Part shown: piece by piece, positions 47,481-60,190 of the stretch
How the letters are laid out: each line of letters begins with the position of its first letter
Position numbering within the stretch: the first letter of the stretch is position 1
Source of the DNA: Coniochaeta sp. PMI_546
Lineage: Eukaryota; Ascomycota; Sordariomycetes; Coniochaetales; Coniochaetaceae
Assembly: GCA_021432605.1 (NCBI GenBank)
Contig: MU271145.1
Location: 2,976,001-3,040,000, forward strand
Length of the DNA: 64,000 nucleotides
Reading direction: 5' to 3'
Notes under the pieces: model-generated
What the model was told of the DNA's origin: nothing
Databases searched by the model: none
The model's input: only the letters and a program-made list of their open reading frames with translations
Made by a program: the position numbers and the translations under genes

Positions 47481-48221
47481 TGAGATTCTGTCTCTCTCTC
47501 GCTCACTGAGAGGGTCCCTCGCCAAGTCCCCCCGCCTGCTTCTATCCCCCTAATCACTCTTGAAGAGCCGGACAACCACCACCACTTCCTTTTCCTCTAC
47601 CACAACCGATTTGCACCTCCTTCCTTCGCCTCGTGGTAGTTGGTCGGCTGATCGCTGTCCCAGGAGTTCGGCCAAAAAGGGGATCGCAAGCAACTCAACT
47701 TTGAGTCTGCAGTGGTAACGCCACAACAGACGAGGACGAGACGAAGTCGAGCAACGAGATTCAAACTTGAGCAAGGGGCAGCGAGTCCATTCCAGCCAAG
47801 TCAGGTCCCTCGCGGCGCATCTCACCTTGTTCCACCCTTGACTGTGGTGTGGCCCTTGATCGCTCTTCAACCCACTCTTCGACCCAGAAATTGGACCGAC
47901 GAATTGCACCACGAATCTCGCCATTTCCTTACCCGCCCACCGGTCAGGTCAACCCACCACTAAGACTGGCCACCTTCGACTTATTCTCTAGTTTCGACCT
48001 TCTAGCACCTTTAACGCCGTGCCACCACGCCGACCAGTCGTTGCCTTACTGCAACGGCCAATTGGCGAACACGAAAGAGCGCAAGAAACAACCCAGTATT
48101 CTAACATTGGAGGATTTGAGGTCGCCGTTTAATGGGGTAGTAAGGCTGAATTGGCTGAGCCATGATCAAGTCTGTTCTCCCGCATCCTCGACCGCATACC
48201 TAAGAATCTGAACGCTCGACA
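47481..48221 (+). promoter_or_regulatory. Promoter and long leader of the Ras exchange factor gene
   Basis: The stretch opens with a CT-rich run (CTGTCTCTCTCTCGCTC, about 47488-47504), a common core-promoter feature in filamentous fungi. The 700 or so bases to the ATG at 48222 are rich in C and A and lack a TATA box. A long 5' UTR is likely. The few upstream ATGs lie close to the start, near 48130-48165. Confidence 0.45.
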
Positions 48222-51200
48222 ATGCTCATGACACAGACTGCTGTGTCGGCACTTGTCACCCAGGGTCAAAACAACTCGAACACGGCGCACAACTCCAACT
48301 CCAAGAAATCTGCAACTGGCGCCTCCTATACCGCCAACACCGTAACTGACCGCCGCTTCGCTTCTCCGTCAGCACAGTCTCACCTTCCAAGATCCGGCGA
48401 CCAGGCGTCCTTGGATGACTTCAGCGCTAGCCGCAACAATCCCTCCTACACACCGTACGTCGCGGCACAGGCACAGACCTCTTCCCTCTGGTATTCTCCC
48501 GACCGCACCGTTGCACGCCCTCCTACCCTCATGAACGGCATCGTGGGTTCAGCACCTCCCGGTGCCATGTACGTGAGGGCGCTTTACGACTATGATGCAG
48601 ATGACAGGACAAGTCTCAGCTTCCATGAAGGTGACATTATCCAGGTCATAACGCAGCTTGAGAGTGGCTGGTGGGATGGCGTTATCAACGGTGTCCGAGG
48701 CTGGTTCCCCAGCAATTACTGTCAGATTATCAACAGCCCCGACGAGCTTCCCGAACCTGACCAGAATGTCGAACCCGATCTGCCCGAGGAGGAACCTGAC
48801 GATGGCGACGTATACGAAGAAGGATTTGACGAAGATGACGGCTCGGACCACGACGACTTCTCTTCTTTGCCGTTACAGGAGACGGAAGGAGACAAGTCAA
48901 GAGCCGATTTCTGGATACCGCAAGCTACATCCGACGGCCGACTATTTTATTACAATACCATGACTGGCGAAAGCAGCATGGAGCTACCCCTGGAATCACC
49001 ATCGTCTGTGACCGAGACTGGACCCAGGGACCGCATGAACGCCAACATGCCAGACAAGACAAGGCCACCGCCGGAAATGATGGCCAGAGGCTTGATGCAG
49101 GATGAAGAGGATGAGTCTGATGTCAACTCTGCATCCGAACTAGAAGGCGAATCTATCATGATGGGATCGCGTGGCTCACTAGTAAGTGTCTCTTGCGAAA
49201 GGGCAATCCAAGTGCCTCGCCTGCCTCTTTGCTTATCGTCATATTTAGGCCCGCACACGGCGCTCCTATGCCAATGACGGTATATCTCCTGCTGTTTCTA
49301 TGGACTCCATCAACGGACAGTCCCCTATCACGAGAAGTGGCCGCTCCGATACCTTCTCGAGTGCCGCCCTGGGCCAGACTCCTGGAACAACTGCAACCTC
49401 GTTCAACATACCCTTCAATGCCCCAAACCTACCAGCAACCACGGTCATACCCCGGTCCTTCTTTGACGATGGTACCACCCAGCCACTAACTTGGAGCCGG
49501 CTGGTAACCAATATGAAGAAAGCGATTGACCGCTACCGCGATGCCATCACTCAAGCTAACCGTTCAGAATATGTCGCACGAGCAGAGGACATCTCTGACC
49601 ATCTCCGTCTCCTGCTGGCTGCGGGCTCCGGGACTACGGACAACCATTCGGGACAGCCGTCGATTATCTCGAGCAACAAAGCTTTGTATCCTCATTTTAG
49701 AGATATGATGTCGAAATTTTCTAAGCTTGTCATCTCGTCACACATCGCTGCGGCTGACTTCCCAAATGCAGAGTCTGCACAGAAGTGCCTCCAGGAGGCC
49801 GACGGTGTGTTACTGGGGGTTTACAGCTATGTTGACGTCGCCAGGCAGCAGCGAGGGGAGGAAATACCACGATTATTTCCTGGATTTGTCATTGGAAGCC
49901 ACGTCGGTGGCAGTTGGCAAAACAATGGCTTAGGACCACGGGACCCGGTCACATCCAACTTTCTGGACGACGAAGAGGGACTGAATGAACCCACAGCTCT
50001 GCTTGACGGAAAGCTACTGGAGAGGATTGACGAGCTGAAACGCATGCTAGTGGCAAGCATCCGGGAATTGGACAAGAACCTGGTGGTAACGGACAAGATT
50101 ATAACGCCATACAAGCATGAGCTCATCGGCAACAACGTTTGCCTCAGTGGTGGAAAGGTCTTGGAGATGTTCAAACCGTGGATTGCCATGATCGAGTCCA
50201 TCGACTTGTCTCCCCTTGGCAATAGTGTCCAGACTCCGCAACTGTCTGATTTCAGCGTCACAAAGCAAAGTCTTTATGACAATGTCTCGGATCTCCTGTT
50301 AGGCTGCCAGGCAGTGGCTGGACCTATCGCGGACGAGTGGGCTGAGGTCCGTGGCCACGCTTTGGAAGAGAGGCTCGAGTATGTTCGACAATGTGCTAGG
50401 GCCCTGGAGACCAATTCGTCGCACATCAGCTATTCACTCCAACTTTTATCCGAGTCGGAACCTATGAATGCGCAACAACAGGTTCTCCAGCAACAGCAGC
50501 AACAGCAACAGCAGATGCAAATGCCAATAAGCCAACAACAACCTGAACAACGCCTGCGCGAAGAGCGAGAGCCGCTCCGACGGGTTGATACAGTGCCATA
50601 CGAGAGATCTCACCAGCGAACCGAATCAAGGGGTATTATGCGACCGAATCTCATGAGCTCACAGTCATTCACCGAGGGCGAGGGCTTGACGAGGAATTAC
50701 ACGAAGGGCGACCCCGCGAAGCTCGCCAAAATTTTCGGTACCAGTAACATCCCCGGCATGGCTCCTCCGCAACTCGGACCAACGCCGTTACCAGCAGACG
50801 AGAAACCGTATTTACGGTTAGACTATGAACATGAACTCTCATGGGATCTCAAGGTCCAGCCGCCCACTGTGAAGGGCGGGTCTCTCCTCGCCTTGGTCGA
50901 ACAGTTGACGCGGCATGACAAGTCAGACTTTAACTTCAACAACACCTTCCTTCTCACCTACCGATCCTTTACCACAGCACGTGAATTATTCGAGCTCCTT
51001 GTGAAAAGGTTCAACATACAACCCCCCGAGGGCTTGACGCAAGCTGAATATGAGGAGTGGAGAGAACAAAAGCAGAAGCTCATCCGGGTCAGGGTCGTCA
51101 ACAATTTGCGCACGTGGCTTGATCAGTATTGGATGGAGGAGCAGAGCGAGGAGACAAGGGTGCTCATCCGGGACATATACAACTTCGCGAGGGAAACAGT

Positions 51201-52434
51201 GAAGTCGACAGAAACGTCGGGCGCAGCTCCCTTGATGGCGGTTATTGACCAGCGAATGAGTGGTAAAGAAGTCGGAAGGCGGATGATCCAGACCGTGAAT
51301 CAAAACGCCCCAGCACCTATCATGCCTCGCAACATGAAGAAGCTCAAGTTCCTTGACATTGACGTTGTCGAGTTTGCGCGCCAGCTGACAATCATCGAGT
51401 CTCGCCTCTACGGAAGAATCAAGCTTACCGAATGTCTTAACAAAACCTGGCAGAAGAAGGTTGGCGAAGGAGAACCTGAACCAGCTCCCAACGTCAAATC
51501 CCTCATTCTGCATTCCAACCAAATGACTAATTGGGTGGCTGAGATGATTCTCGCACAAACCGATGTGCGAAAGAGAGTTGTGGTCATCAAGCACTTCGTG
51601 GCTGTTGCCGATGTGAGTTTTAAGACCAAACGACGTCCCACAGATGCACATTCTAACATGGAGAACAGAAATGCCGGTCATTGAACAACTTCTCTACATT
51701 AACATCCATCATATCAGCACTTGGCACCGCGCCTATCGCGCGCCTTAAGAGGACGTGGGACCAGGTTCCGCAGCGCGTACATGGAACTCTCGAGAACATG
51801 AGGGCGTTGATGGCTAGTACCAAGAACTTCGGAGAATATCGAGACGCCCTGCATGCCGCGAACCCTCCCTGCATCCCTTTCTTCGGTAAGGTTATACAGT
51901 TGCACCTCAGGAATTCTGTGCTAACCACTGCTACCTTTCCGCAGGCGTGTATTTGACAGATTTAACATTCATTGAGGACGGTATCCCATCGGTCATCAAG
52001 AAGACCAACATGATCAACTTCGCCAAGCGGGCAAAAACCGCCGAGGTGATCAGGGACATCCAGCAGTACCAGAACGTAGCGTATTCGCTTCAGCCGGTGC
52101 CTGAGCTGCAGGACTACATTCTGAGTAACATGCAAGCCGCGGGCGACGTGCACGAGATGTACGACAAGAGCTTGCAAATAGAGCCGCGCGAGCGCGAGGA
52201 CGAAAAGATCGTAAGGTATGTTGGAGGGTTCTCGACTAGAAATGTTTTCAGTTGAAGGGGCTGCTTTCCCAACACGTCCTTAACTGTACCCCTTACACCA
52301 TCCTTATAAGGGTGGCTCTTATACTACAGGCATCTTTCTTTTTGCTACCTTATTACAACACCACACCACAGGGATCATTAACTTACTTGGTTTGCGCGTG
52401 ATGCAGGGTCCTAGCCGAGTCCGGCTTCCTATAA
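48222..52434 (+). CDS. CDC25: Ras guanine nucleotide exchange factor, Cdc25 type
   Basis: It loads GTP on Ras at the plasma membrane, feeding adenylate cyclase/PKA and, in many fungi, MAP-kinase signalling. Exons are 48222-49181, 49249-51612, 51669-51885, 51945-52215 and 52407-52434, giving 1279 residues. The SH3 domain lies near 113-172 (ALYDYDADDRTSLSF to WFPSNYC), followed by an acidic stretch and a WW-like segment (GRLFYYNTMTGESS). A polyGln run interrupts the middle. The RasGEF N domain starts near 860 (FLLTYRSFTTARELFELLV) and the catalytic domain near 1019 (DIDVVEFARQLTIIESRLY). The last exon of 28 nt was found by looking for the usual fungal C-terminus: it gives EDEKIVRVLAESGFL and a stop, after a 191-nt intron. 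Without it the frame would stop at 52255. Call firm. Confidence 0.93.
50488..50514 (+). repeat. CAG/CAA repeat coding nine Gln
   Basis: Nine consecutive Gln codons (mixed CAG and CAA) lie between the N-terminal region and the catalytic half of the Ras exchange factor, within a wider Gln-rich stretch (about 50473-50550). Such linkers are often length-variable among strains. Confidence 0.8.
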
Positions 52435-55012
52435 GCCACGATCTACACGTTGCATCGCCTCCGCCCTTACCCGGGGTTACGAACCTCTTCTTTCCTCACT
52501 CTTAATTTTTAAGTTTGCTGCAAGACACTTGTTGGGCAAGCTGCAAGCCACCCAGCCAAATGACGAACTTTCTGCGGGTGGACGAATCAGAACGACCTAT
52601 CGCAGAGCGTTATGTTGGGATCTGACGAGTCGATATTCGAATCCCCAACTGGAGTGAGACACGCGTCTCTAGCGCTCTTTTCTTCAACGAACCGGGTATT
52701 TGCGAGAGCATGCAGATTTATGTTGGATCATGGACGATGGTTGCTGTCGGACACTGGCGAGACCAACCTACTTTGTGATAACCCGCGAGGTACATTGTTG
52801 GATTAGCTATGGGGAGTCTGAATAGCCATTGGGAAATTGGCAGAGCTCGGGAATGGTCAAGGTTATTTGCCAACGCGAATTGAGAACGATCTGTTCTATA
52901 CAACCACGTCATATACCCGGAATTGAAGCCGATATTGCGAACGCGGATAGCAAAGGGAACAGCCTCGACCTTTTCCCTCCTTTGGATATGCGAGTGGTGG
53001 GATTCAAAAGCTTCGATACCATTTTGGCCATCATGAAAGGATCAGGGATATCTTGGAGGAGGGTGGGCTTGATTTGGGGGGTCATCTTATCATATTTTCG
53101 ACCATCTCGATGTGTGGCAATGCGAATACTCGCAATAAAAAAAAAATCCCGACTTACGATTCACTGTTGTATATTCGGAGCCGACTGTTGGTCCACTCTC
53201 TCCCTTCGATGCATTCCCCCCATGTCAGGACGATGCTACGGCGATGAAAAGAAGACGCAATGTGAGATGTATCCTTTCTCCAGATCTGGTGACTTTGAGG
53301 ACTCTTGAGTTTAAATTCGAGTCATAGCGGGTGCGTCTTCTTGCATGCCACTGAGCCAGCGGCCTTGTTTGCTTTTGGCTCCGTATGTCTCGGTACGAAG
53401 GCATCTCTGATAGAAAGGGACAACCTCGATTACGAGCGCAATGCGTATCTTTGTATATACTGGCCGATACCTTGATACTTTTGCTTCTAGCTCAGCTAAG
53501 AAATTTGACGGCGGTGAGGGAAATCTACCTATGGTCACATATCAACTATCCATCCATTCAGTGATCAAGATGTCCCTCCTCTTTGATCAAACATGCCAAC
53601 AGCCGATGAGCAAATATCAGGCAAACATGTCCTTCCTTGTCCGTAGTATTGACACCAAACCTGGGTACCATGACTGAGTGGCCAATCTAGATCAACCCTT
53701 GTGGTATATACAGGACTTAGCTACCGGAGGTACCAGAGTACATCACCTATTTTCAGTGAGTCCTAAATCGAGCCTCTTGTCTCCGTAGTATGTAGCATCC
53801 TACACAGTCGAGGTCGCACTGAATTTGTTAGAAAAGGGTCAAGAGCCGCGGCCCACTGTGTGGTCCAATCCTCAGACTAGGCTGGACACTAAGAACGGCC
53901 CCATTTACCCCATCCGTGCGTCGAAACATGGGGTTCACGACGTGAGAACGGTCGTCATCTACAACACTACTACGTCCCAAAGATATGAAGCTGAGGGGGT
54001 ACCGGAAACCAGCAAGTGAAGGTGAAGGCGAGGTAAAGCGTTGTGGATTCGGCCCGCGGTTGATCTCCAGGGTAGCACGGAGCCTCGGTCCACCCATCCT
54101 GCGGTCCCTAGCTTCTTTCATTCTGCCTTGACCCAGAACGAAAGTCGCTGTATACTATTCTGCTCTCCGAGCAGGACATCAGACAGCCATTACAAGACAC
54201 ATGTCAACAAATTACATATCGCGCTGCCACAGTCGAGATCAAAACTGTCCTCGATAGACGGGCCGATTAGGGATTTGAGCCTGAAGAAACGACTGTCTCG
54301 CGTTCCCGTCGCTCTTCCGGCCGCCCTATCCATCCTCGCCAGATCTCTTGGCACGCGACCCTTTCACAAGCATTCATCACCCATAAAAATCGGGGATGGG
54401 GTTCCCTCGAGCGGCCGAGTCTGGGGTGCATTATGCCCCCCCAGTGTTGCGTGCGTTATCCGACATTCCCCTTTCATCCGTCTCTGGACCGACGTTTGTG
54501 CCACACCGCACCTGCATCGTCCTCTATCATGTGCACGCCTGTCTCAGACCGATCCTGAATCTTGGCCACACCGGTGTCGTGATGCGTATAGATAAGAGAT
54601 TTGGATATACTGCCTGTTCATTTCAGTATTTAGTACTCTCACTTGCTTCGGCGCGTTGTAGATGTTATCAACGAGTGCTTAGGTAAGGGAAAGTCCAGCA
54701 GCATTGATCCCTCACGAGCTCTTACGAGCTGAACTACACAAGAGCCTGATAATAGCAGGTTCAAATGCCGGTGTGGTCAGAAGTTTGAAGCACGCATGCA
54801 ATATGCCGTCCTCGATATCATATACTCGTAGTAGCCAGTGTCTAAGGTTGGTGGTGCTTACACATCTTCCTCGGCCTGCTATTCTTCATACCATCACCCA
54901 CATCCCTTATCCACAAGAACATCTCTCGAATATTTCCAAGCTCATCTCGAAGCCGGCTCAGCCAAATGGGTTGAGAGGCTGAATCGTGCTCCTCGTGTAC
55001 ATAATCATTACT
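52435..55012. other. Intergenic spacer between CDC25 and cullin-4
   Basis: The genes converge and no coding ORF or RNA gene is apparent. The 184-codon ORF at 54041-54595 has a composition like random frame. A run of ten A lies near 53138-53147. One tRNA B-box-like word (GGTTCAAATGCC near 54758) has no matching arms. Confidence 0.55.
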
Positions 55013-57801
55013 CTACGCAAGGTAGGTATACGAACCGCCCTCGCGTTCCAGATAATCCTTTTCGATGAGCCTGTAAAGCACAATGTTAGCATACGCCATC
55101 CCAGCCATCAATGAGCTCAACAGGGGGTTTGAAAAACTCACTTTTCGATATTCTTCTTGATCTCTGCCGGATCTACCGCGCCCCGCACGACCGTCTGCTC
55201 AATGACCTCCGACACGAGCTGCGCGTGCGTCATGGTCTTCCGGCTCTTCATAATCCGCACGATCGCCGCCTGCGTCTCGAACTGCCGGTCCGCAGCGACC
55301 CGCTGGTGCGTCTCCTGGTTCTCCTCCTTTGTCTCCTTGAGCTGAATCTGGTTGATCTTGACGCGGTACTTGGGGTCCGTGAACGCCCTGTTCACCGCGA
55401 AGGTGTCGGTCGGCTTTACATCGCGGCCCTTGGGCGCTTTGGTCAGTACGCGCACCTTGCCGCAGGCTAAGGATTGGAGTGTGCGCTCGAGCGCCGAGCC
55501 AGTGAGGCCAGTGGCGTGGCTGATCTGCTCGTAGGAAAGGACGCCGTCGGGACTAGTGGCTTGGTTGAAGAGGACCAGCACCACAGCCTGGAAGGCGCTG
55601 ACGAGGAGCTCCTTTGTGCCTCGCTCAAACTTGGCTTTTATTACGCAATGGGCGAGGTTGTGTTTCCAGGTCAGCCGGCGACCGGTGTGCTTGTTCTTGT
55701 AGAAGCGGTCGAAGTGCTCGATATGGTCGAGGACCTCGGGTGGCAGGAGGACCTTGACGTCTGGGTAAGTCGGCCAGGCGGCGGCCGACAGAACGCTCAC
55801 GGTCAAATCGATGTCGTTCTTGCCCGAGCCGGTACCCTCTTTCCATTGTTTATATGCTATCATTTCATCGCGGCCAAGTTCTTGGTCTTTGAACATCTGC
55901 TCGAGGTTGTGCGTGAAGGAGGAGCCGCACTCGCTCTTGAGCTTGGTCAACATGTTCCTTTCGGCATCTTGGCTGGCACTCCGGCTCATGAGTAATCGTC
56001 GCGCTAGGTCGCGCTTATAGAAAGCCTCGAAGACATCCTTTCCTTGGATGAACCGGAAGAGCTCGAGGGCATGGTCTAGTTGTCGGTCAAGTTCGGCGTC
56101 TTCATCACCTGTACTAGCCAGTCCACTCATTTCGTCATCTGCCCGATCCTTAATATCTGACAACAGGCTCTTGGGCAATGTCTTCAAGCCTCCGCGTAAT
56201 AGCACGTCGATATATTTCGCGATCATCTCTCCGACCTTAGATGTACCTGTGCCCCAAACAGAGGCGTTACTCCTGTCGTTGATAAAGCCACCGAATGCCT
56301 CTCTTAGACCCCAAGTAAACTCCTCGTCCTTGGCAAATGCGTCCCTTATCATGATATCGAGTTTCTTTCGCAGCTCGAGAAGCTTGATGATCATGTCGTC
56401 GCCCTTCTCCTTATCCGTCACAATGGCGCTACCTGACTGACGGATATACGACTCCCAAGGTTGTCGTAACCTCTTCTGGATGCCGGACAGCCTCAGAAGC
56501 TCGTAGAGCGCCTGCATAGACTCGACTTCGTTATCGTCTAGCAACTTTGCAACGCTGCCGCCGTCAAGCAGTTTTGTTGAGTACTTTTCGATCAAAATAT
56601 GATGAGCACTGTCCATAAGCTGCCTCTTGGTCGTGCTGTCGAAGTTGTACGCCGCACAACGGAAGTCCTCCCGCTTCAGTAGCCTCTCGCAAGCAGCGAT
56701 GTAATCCTTTAAGCTCGATGAAACGCTCCGCTCTTCTGCAAATTCCTCGAAATACGCGGCCGACTTGCGCAAGAACATGGGCTCGAAACTCTTCGTGTAC
56801 ACCCCAAAGACGTTCAGCATGGTCACCGACTCCTTGAGCAGCGTCGAGTCGAACCTATCGTCCCCTCGCCGGTCAAAGTCGACCAGTTTGCACATGCCCT
56901 CCAGCACCTGCAACCCGGGAGTCCACTGGTCCTGCGCATCCTTCCTCGCCACAAACACCATCCTCCTGAAAATAGAGATTCCCCCATCGTTGATCTGGGG
57001 CAGCTTCCGGCTGCTGATCAAGAAACTCCTATCCAACCAGCTGAACATACTCCGTATCAGTGTCAACTGCTGGCTCCATCGCTTCCAATGCGCCAGCACA
57101 GCCCGAAGCATGACCACGCTGTCCGCGTTCGGTCCGCCGCCGTCGCTCCTTATCCGGGCGAGCACCTCTTTCCCGAGGTACTCCTCGCACCTCGCCTGCA
57201 GCATCTCGCCCAGCTTCTCGGCCTCGCCCTTGCGGCATATGTCCTCGACGCCGCGGTACAGCTTCTCGAGCGGCTGCGCGGGCTGCCGTCCGGCGAACAC
57301 GGCCGTCAGCGCGTCGTCTAGTTCCCGCCAAGTGCGGCTGTAGTAATCCTCCACACTAGCGGACCGGGTCGGCGTCGACACGCGGAGGTTCTTGATGACT
57401 AGCTTCTTGGCGCCGGAATGCGGCTGGAAGGCGGATGGTCGCTTGGTTGCCGGGCCTCTGCTTGTCATCGTCATGGTGCCGTTTGGACCATTATTCCTGT
57501 ATGTCGGGGTCGTGACCGAGCCTTGGCTGCTGGCGCCGCTGCCGGTCAGGTCGATGACCTCGACGGGCCGCTTGCCTTGGCTCTTGGCTGAGAGCATCGT
57601 CGGTTCGGAGGGGGTTGGCCGGGGCCGCTTGGAATCTGGGGCTAGGCTTGACTGGGACCAGGAGGCGGCTGGATTGGAGTCGACTCGGTGCCGCCGCTTG
57701 GGTGGTGGCGTGCTGGCGGAGGGGGAGGGAGCGGGGCCGGACGACGCGGATGCGGGATTCGAGGTTGAAGTTGGATGCATGGACCTTGAGAGGTCCTGCA
57801 A
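55013..57801 (-). CDS. CUL4: Cullin-4, scaffold of CRL4 ubiquitin ligases
   Basis: Cullin-4 joins the DDB1 adaptor to the RING protein Rbx1; CRL4 acts in DNA repair and replication, and in Neurospora in heterochromatin and DNA methylation. Exons in coding order are 57801-55142 and 55070-55013, giving 905 residues. A disordered N-terminal region of about 150 residues (Ser/Pro rich, with KRRHR and KRPRP patches) is followed by cullin repeats and the cullin-homology domain (WPTYPDVKVLLPPEV, LAHCVIKAKFERGTKELLVS). The neddylation site is in IVRIMKSRK near residue 850 (Lys after IVRIM). The C-terminus reads LIEKDYLEREGGSYTYLA, restored by the 71-nt last intron; without it the frame ends early. The WPTYPD and LTWKHNLAH segments resemble Cul4 more than Cul1 or Cul3. 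Call firm. Confidence 0.93.
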
Positions 57802-59020
57802 CTGAGCCGTTACACAGACCTCGATTTTTGTTGACTTTTTTCCTGTTTTCGAGGCGGAAGTCTGAGTCTAGGGTGCTTTGGCTTTACGCTGTGCAATTGG
57901 TGAATGGATCTTGAACTTAGTTAGGCCTTGTCACGCTGATCGTGGGCGAATAGTTGAAAGACGAGAGCTCAAGCCGTGAACCGACTGTAATGATGTTGTA
58001 TGACGGAGATAACGCTCTATCCGGCACCGTGTGAAATAGGCCGGTCATCGGGCGTTTGGGATCGGGTCTCCATTACTTGCACTGTACTAGAGGAACTCCA
58101 CTGCGGGGTTCAATTAACGCGTCGCGAGTTCGAGACAGGCGTCGCCAAAATCTCACTGTGTACCATAGTAATGAGAAAAGTTTGACCCTCGACTTGAGAT
58201 TCGATGGCCGTCCCACATTCAGTCAACTTCTGCGGAAGCTATTCTAAGTTGTCGAACCTACTCATATTCCCGGATAGAAGCTCAAATCATGGATACACCT
58301 CGCCCAGGAGAGACACTACCGTCGACCACCTGTATGCTTTCCTCTCTGAGCTTTCATTACGGTTCAACACCCTCAACAACATCGTACGGGCAGATTTCGC
58401 GAGGAGTTCATCAACAGCTATGTAGGTGATTGCAGGCCATATTCTTGGCAGCTCGCTAGGTAGAAGTAAAGCCGACAGTTGGTGGCGTTCCTGGCACCTT
58501 TTGAAGTCGGGTTTGTTCCTGACTTACTTACGCATGAAGTTCTCGGGACGGTGCATGACAACATGTTTGCTCCCGCCGCAGTGAAATCTCAGCTTCGGAA
58601 CACCACGCCATATTGTCTACCCTATATGTCAGCAGACATGTCTAGAGGTAGACACATCTGTCGCTCCCTTTCGGACGCGGAAGTGATGAGGAGCCCTCGC
58701 TTTGCGGCTCATTTTGTCGGACGTTCTCCCTCAAGTTGAGGTTACCTACCTTAGGTATCTAGACTGCAAGTTAGCCCAACGCGCCTGCTTGGAGTATGGT
58801 TAATTCATGTCACTCAATATTGAGGAAAGGCCTACATTGGACTCTGCTTTTCTCTTCACTGCTGCAGCGTAAGAAGCGCTTGGCTGTGCTCAACCGTTCG
58901 TTTACCCTAAGGCGTCGTCAGTTGTGCTACCAAGTTGAGGCTACGGTCAAAGTGTCTTTGACCTCTGTTACACCCACTCTCTTCTCCCTTGATGAACTTC
59001 ATGTACTTGTCCAGCCCAGA
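57802..59020. promoter_or_regulatory. Shared upstream region of CUL4 and the GH16 gene
   Basis: Both flanking genes start outward from here. It contains TACCTTAGGTA (58747-58757), a near-palindrome related to the TAAGGTACCTTA sites. A GAGTTCGAGAC word near 58130 looks like a tRNA B box but has no matching structure. No ORF looks coding. Confidence 0.5.
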
Positions 59021-60190
59021 ATGAAGCGGCTACCCCGACGATTTACAGCCACGAAGTCGCGCTACTCTGCACTATGGCCGTCTCTGCCTCTCGCACTGTT
59101 GTTTCTTTTCTTCATCGGCTTTGCGGCCGCTGACTGCGAGTGCGGCTACTCAACCTCTCTAGACGGAGTCAGCCATGTCTTTACGGATCTCATCGAGTCC
59201 GACTTCACCAAGGTGCGAGACATCTCGGACGACACGGACTGGAGGCGGCAAGCATTCAACATGAGCAGCGAAGTCGTACGAGGGGAGTTCGGCGAAATGT
59301 TTGTCGTCGATAACGTAGCTTCAGCCACCACGGGCACGGAGAAGGGCTTGCAGTTGATTGTACAAGGTCAAAACGTAGACAACATGGTACCAGTCGCGGA
59401 GATAGACACTGAGAGGGCTGATGTGCTATGGGGCACATTCCGAGCAGGCTTGAAGCTCACAAGCATACCGGGCACTTGCTCAGCATTCTTCTGGGTGAGT
59501 CGGTGCGATATCAACTGAAGCACCAATGTACCGGCTGACCCACCCGTGACTCAGTACTATAACGATACCGCAGAGATAGACATGGAATTTCTCTCCAAAG
59601 ACTTCGACACTTCGAACAACAGCTACCCGGTCAACCTGGTCCTGCACTCGAGGGAGGTCTCGCAGGCTGGCTTCAACGCGAGCAACTTTATCAAGACCAA
59701 CCTACCTTTCAACCCCACTACCAATTTTCACGAATACCGCATCGACCTTGTCCCCAACAAAGTGCTCTTCTACGCCGACGGCCAGTTGCTGGGCCAGACA
59801 AATGGCTCAGCGGTTCCGACAATGGCAGGACACCTTGTTCTGCAGCACTGGAGCAATGGCAACCCTCTGTGGTCGGGCGGGCCTCCGAGAACAGACGCTG
59901 TCATGACCGTGAGTTACGTAAAGGCATACTTCAACTCGTCGACGGAGGCGAGGAAAAGAGACTGGGCCCGAAGGTGCAGAGATATGACAGGGCCACACTC
60001 GGTCTGCGAGATACCCGAGATCACGGCGTCCAACTCTACGCCGGGACAATTCTTCTTCAGCGACCAGATCAATATGACCAACAATCAGACGGTGTCTGGG
60101 AAGAATGGAGGTCAGAGATTAGATTACGGATGGTTGGCCACTTCGCTAGGACTAGTTCTGGCGTATGGCTTAGTGGCTGGGCTGTGGTAG
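59021..60190 (+). CDS. Secreted GH16 glucan-active enzyme, probably GPI-anchored
   Basis: A concanavalin-fold glycoside hydrolase or transglycosylase acting on cell-wall beta-glucan. Exons are 59021-59494 and 59555-60190, giving 369 residues. The N-terminus has a basic n-region (MKRLPRRFTATKSR) and a hydrophobic core (LPLALLFLFFIGFAAA), cut before DCECGYS. The GH16 catalytic motif is EIDMEF (two Glu and one Asp intact), right after the splice that joins FFW to YYND. The segment NPLWSGGPPRTDAVMTVSYVKAYFNSS is typical of fungal GH16. The C-terminus is a hydrophobic tail (WLATSLGLVLAYGLVAGLW) after a small-residue region, like a GPI signal. Many N-glycosylation sites are visible. Upstream in-frame ATG 58796 would add 75 residues before the signal peptide, so 59021 is preferred. 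The exact substrate is unknown. Confidence 0.88.

Noticed and set aside
52216-52251. 36-nt intron ending the Ras exchange factor
   Set aside because: It is too short for fungal splicing and gives an unconserved end; the 191-nt intron to 52406 gives a Cdc25-like C-terminus.
54041-54595. 184-codon ORF between CDC25 and CUL4
   Set aside because: Residue order looks random (rich in Ser, Arg, His, Pro) with no domain, and competing frames are equally open.
54690-54790. tRNA-like B-box word GGTTCAAATGCC
   Set aside because: No T-stem, anticodon arm or acceptor stem could be paired around it. The GAGTTCGAGAC word near 58130 fails in the same way.
58796-59020. Upstream in-frame start for the GH16 protein
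   Set aside because: It would bury the clear signal peptide that begins at 59021 behind 75 unrelated residues.
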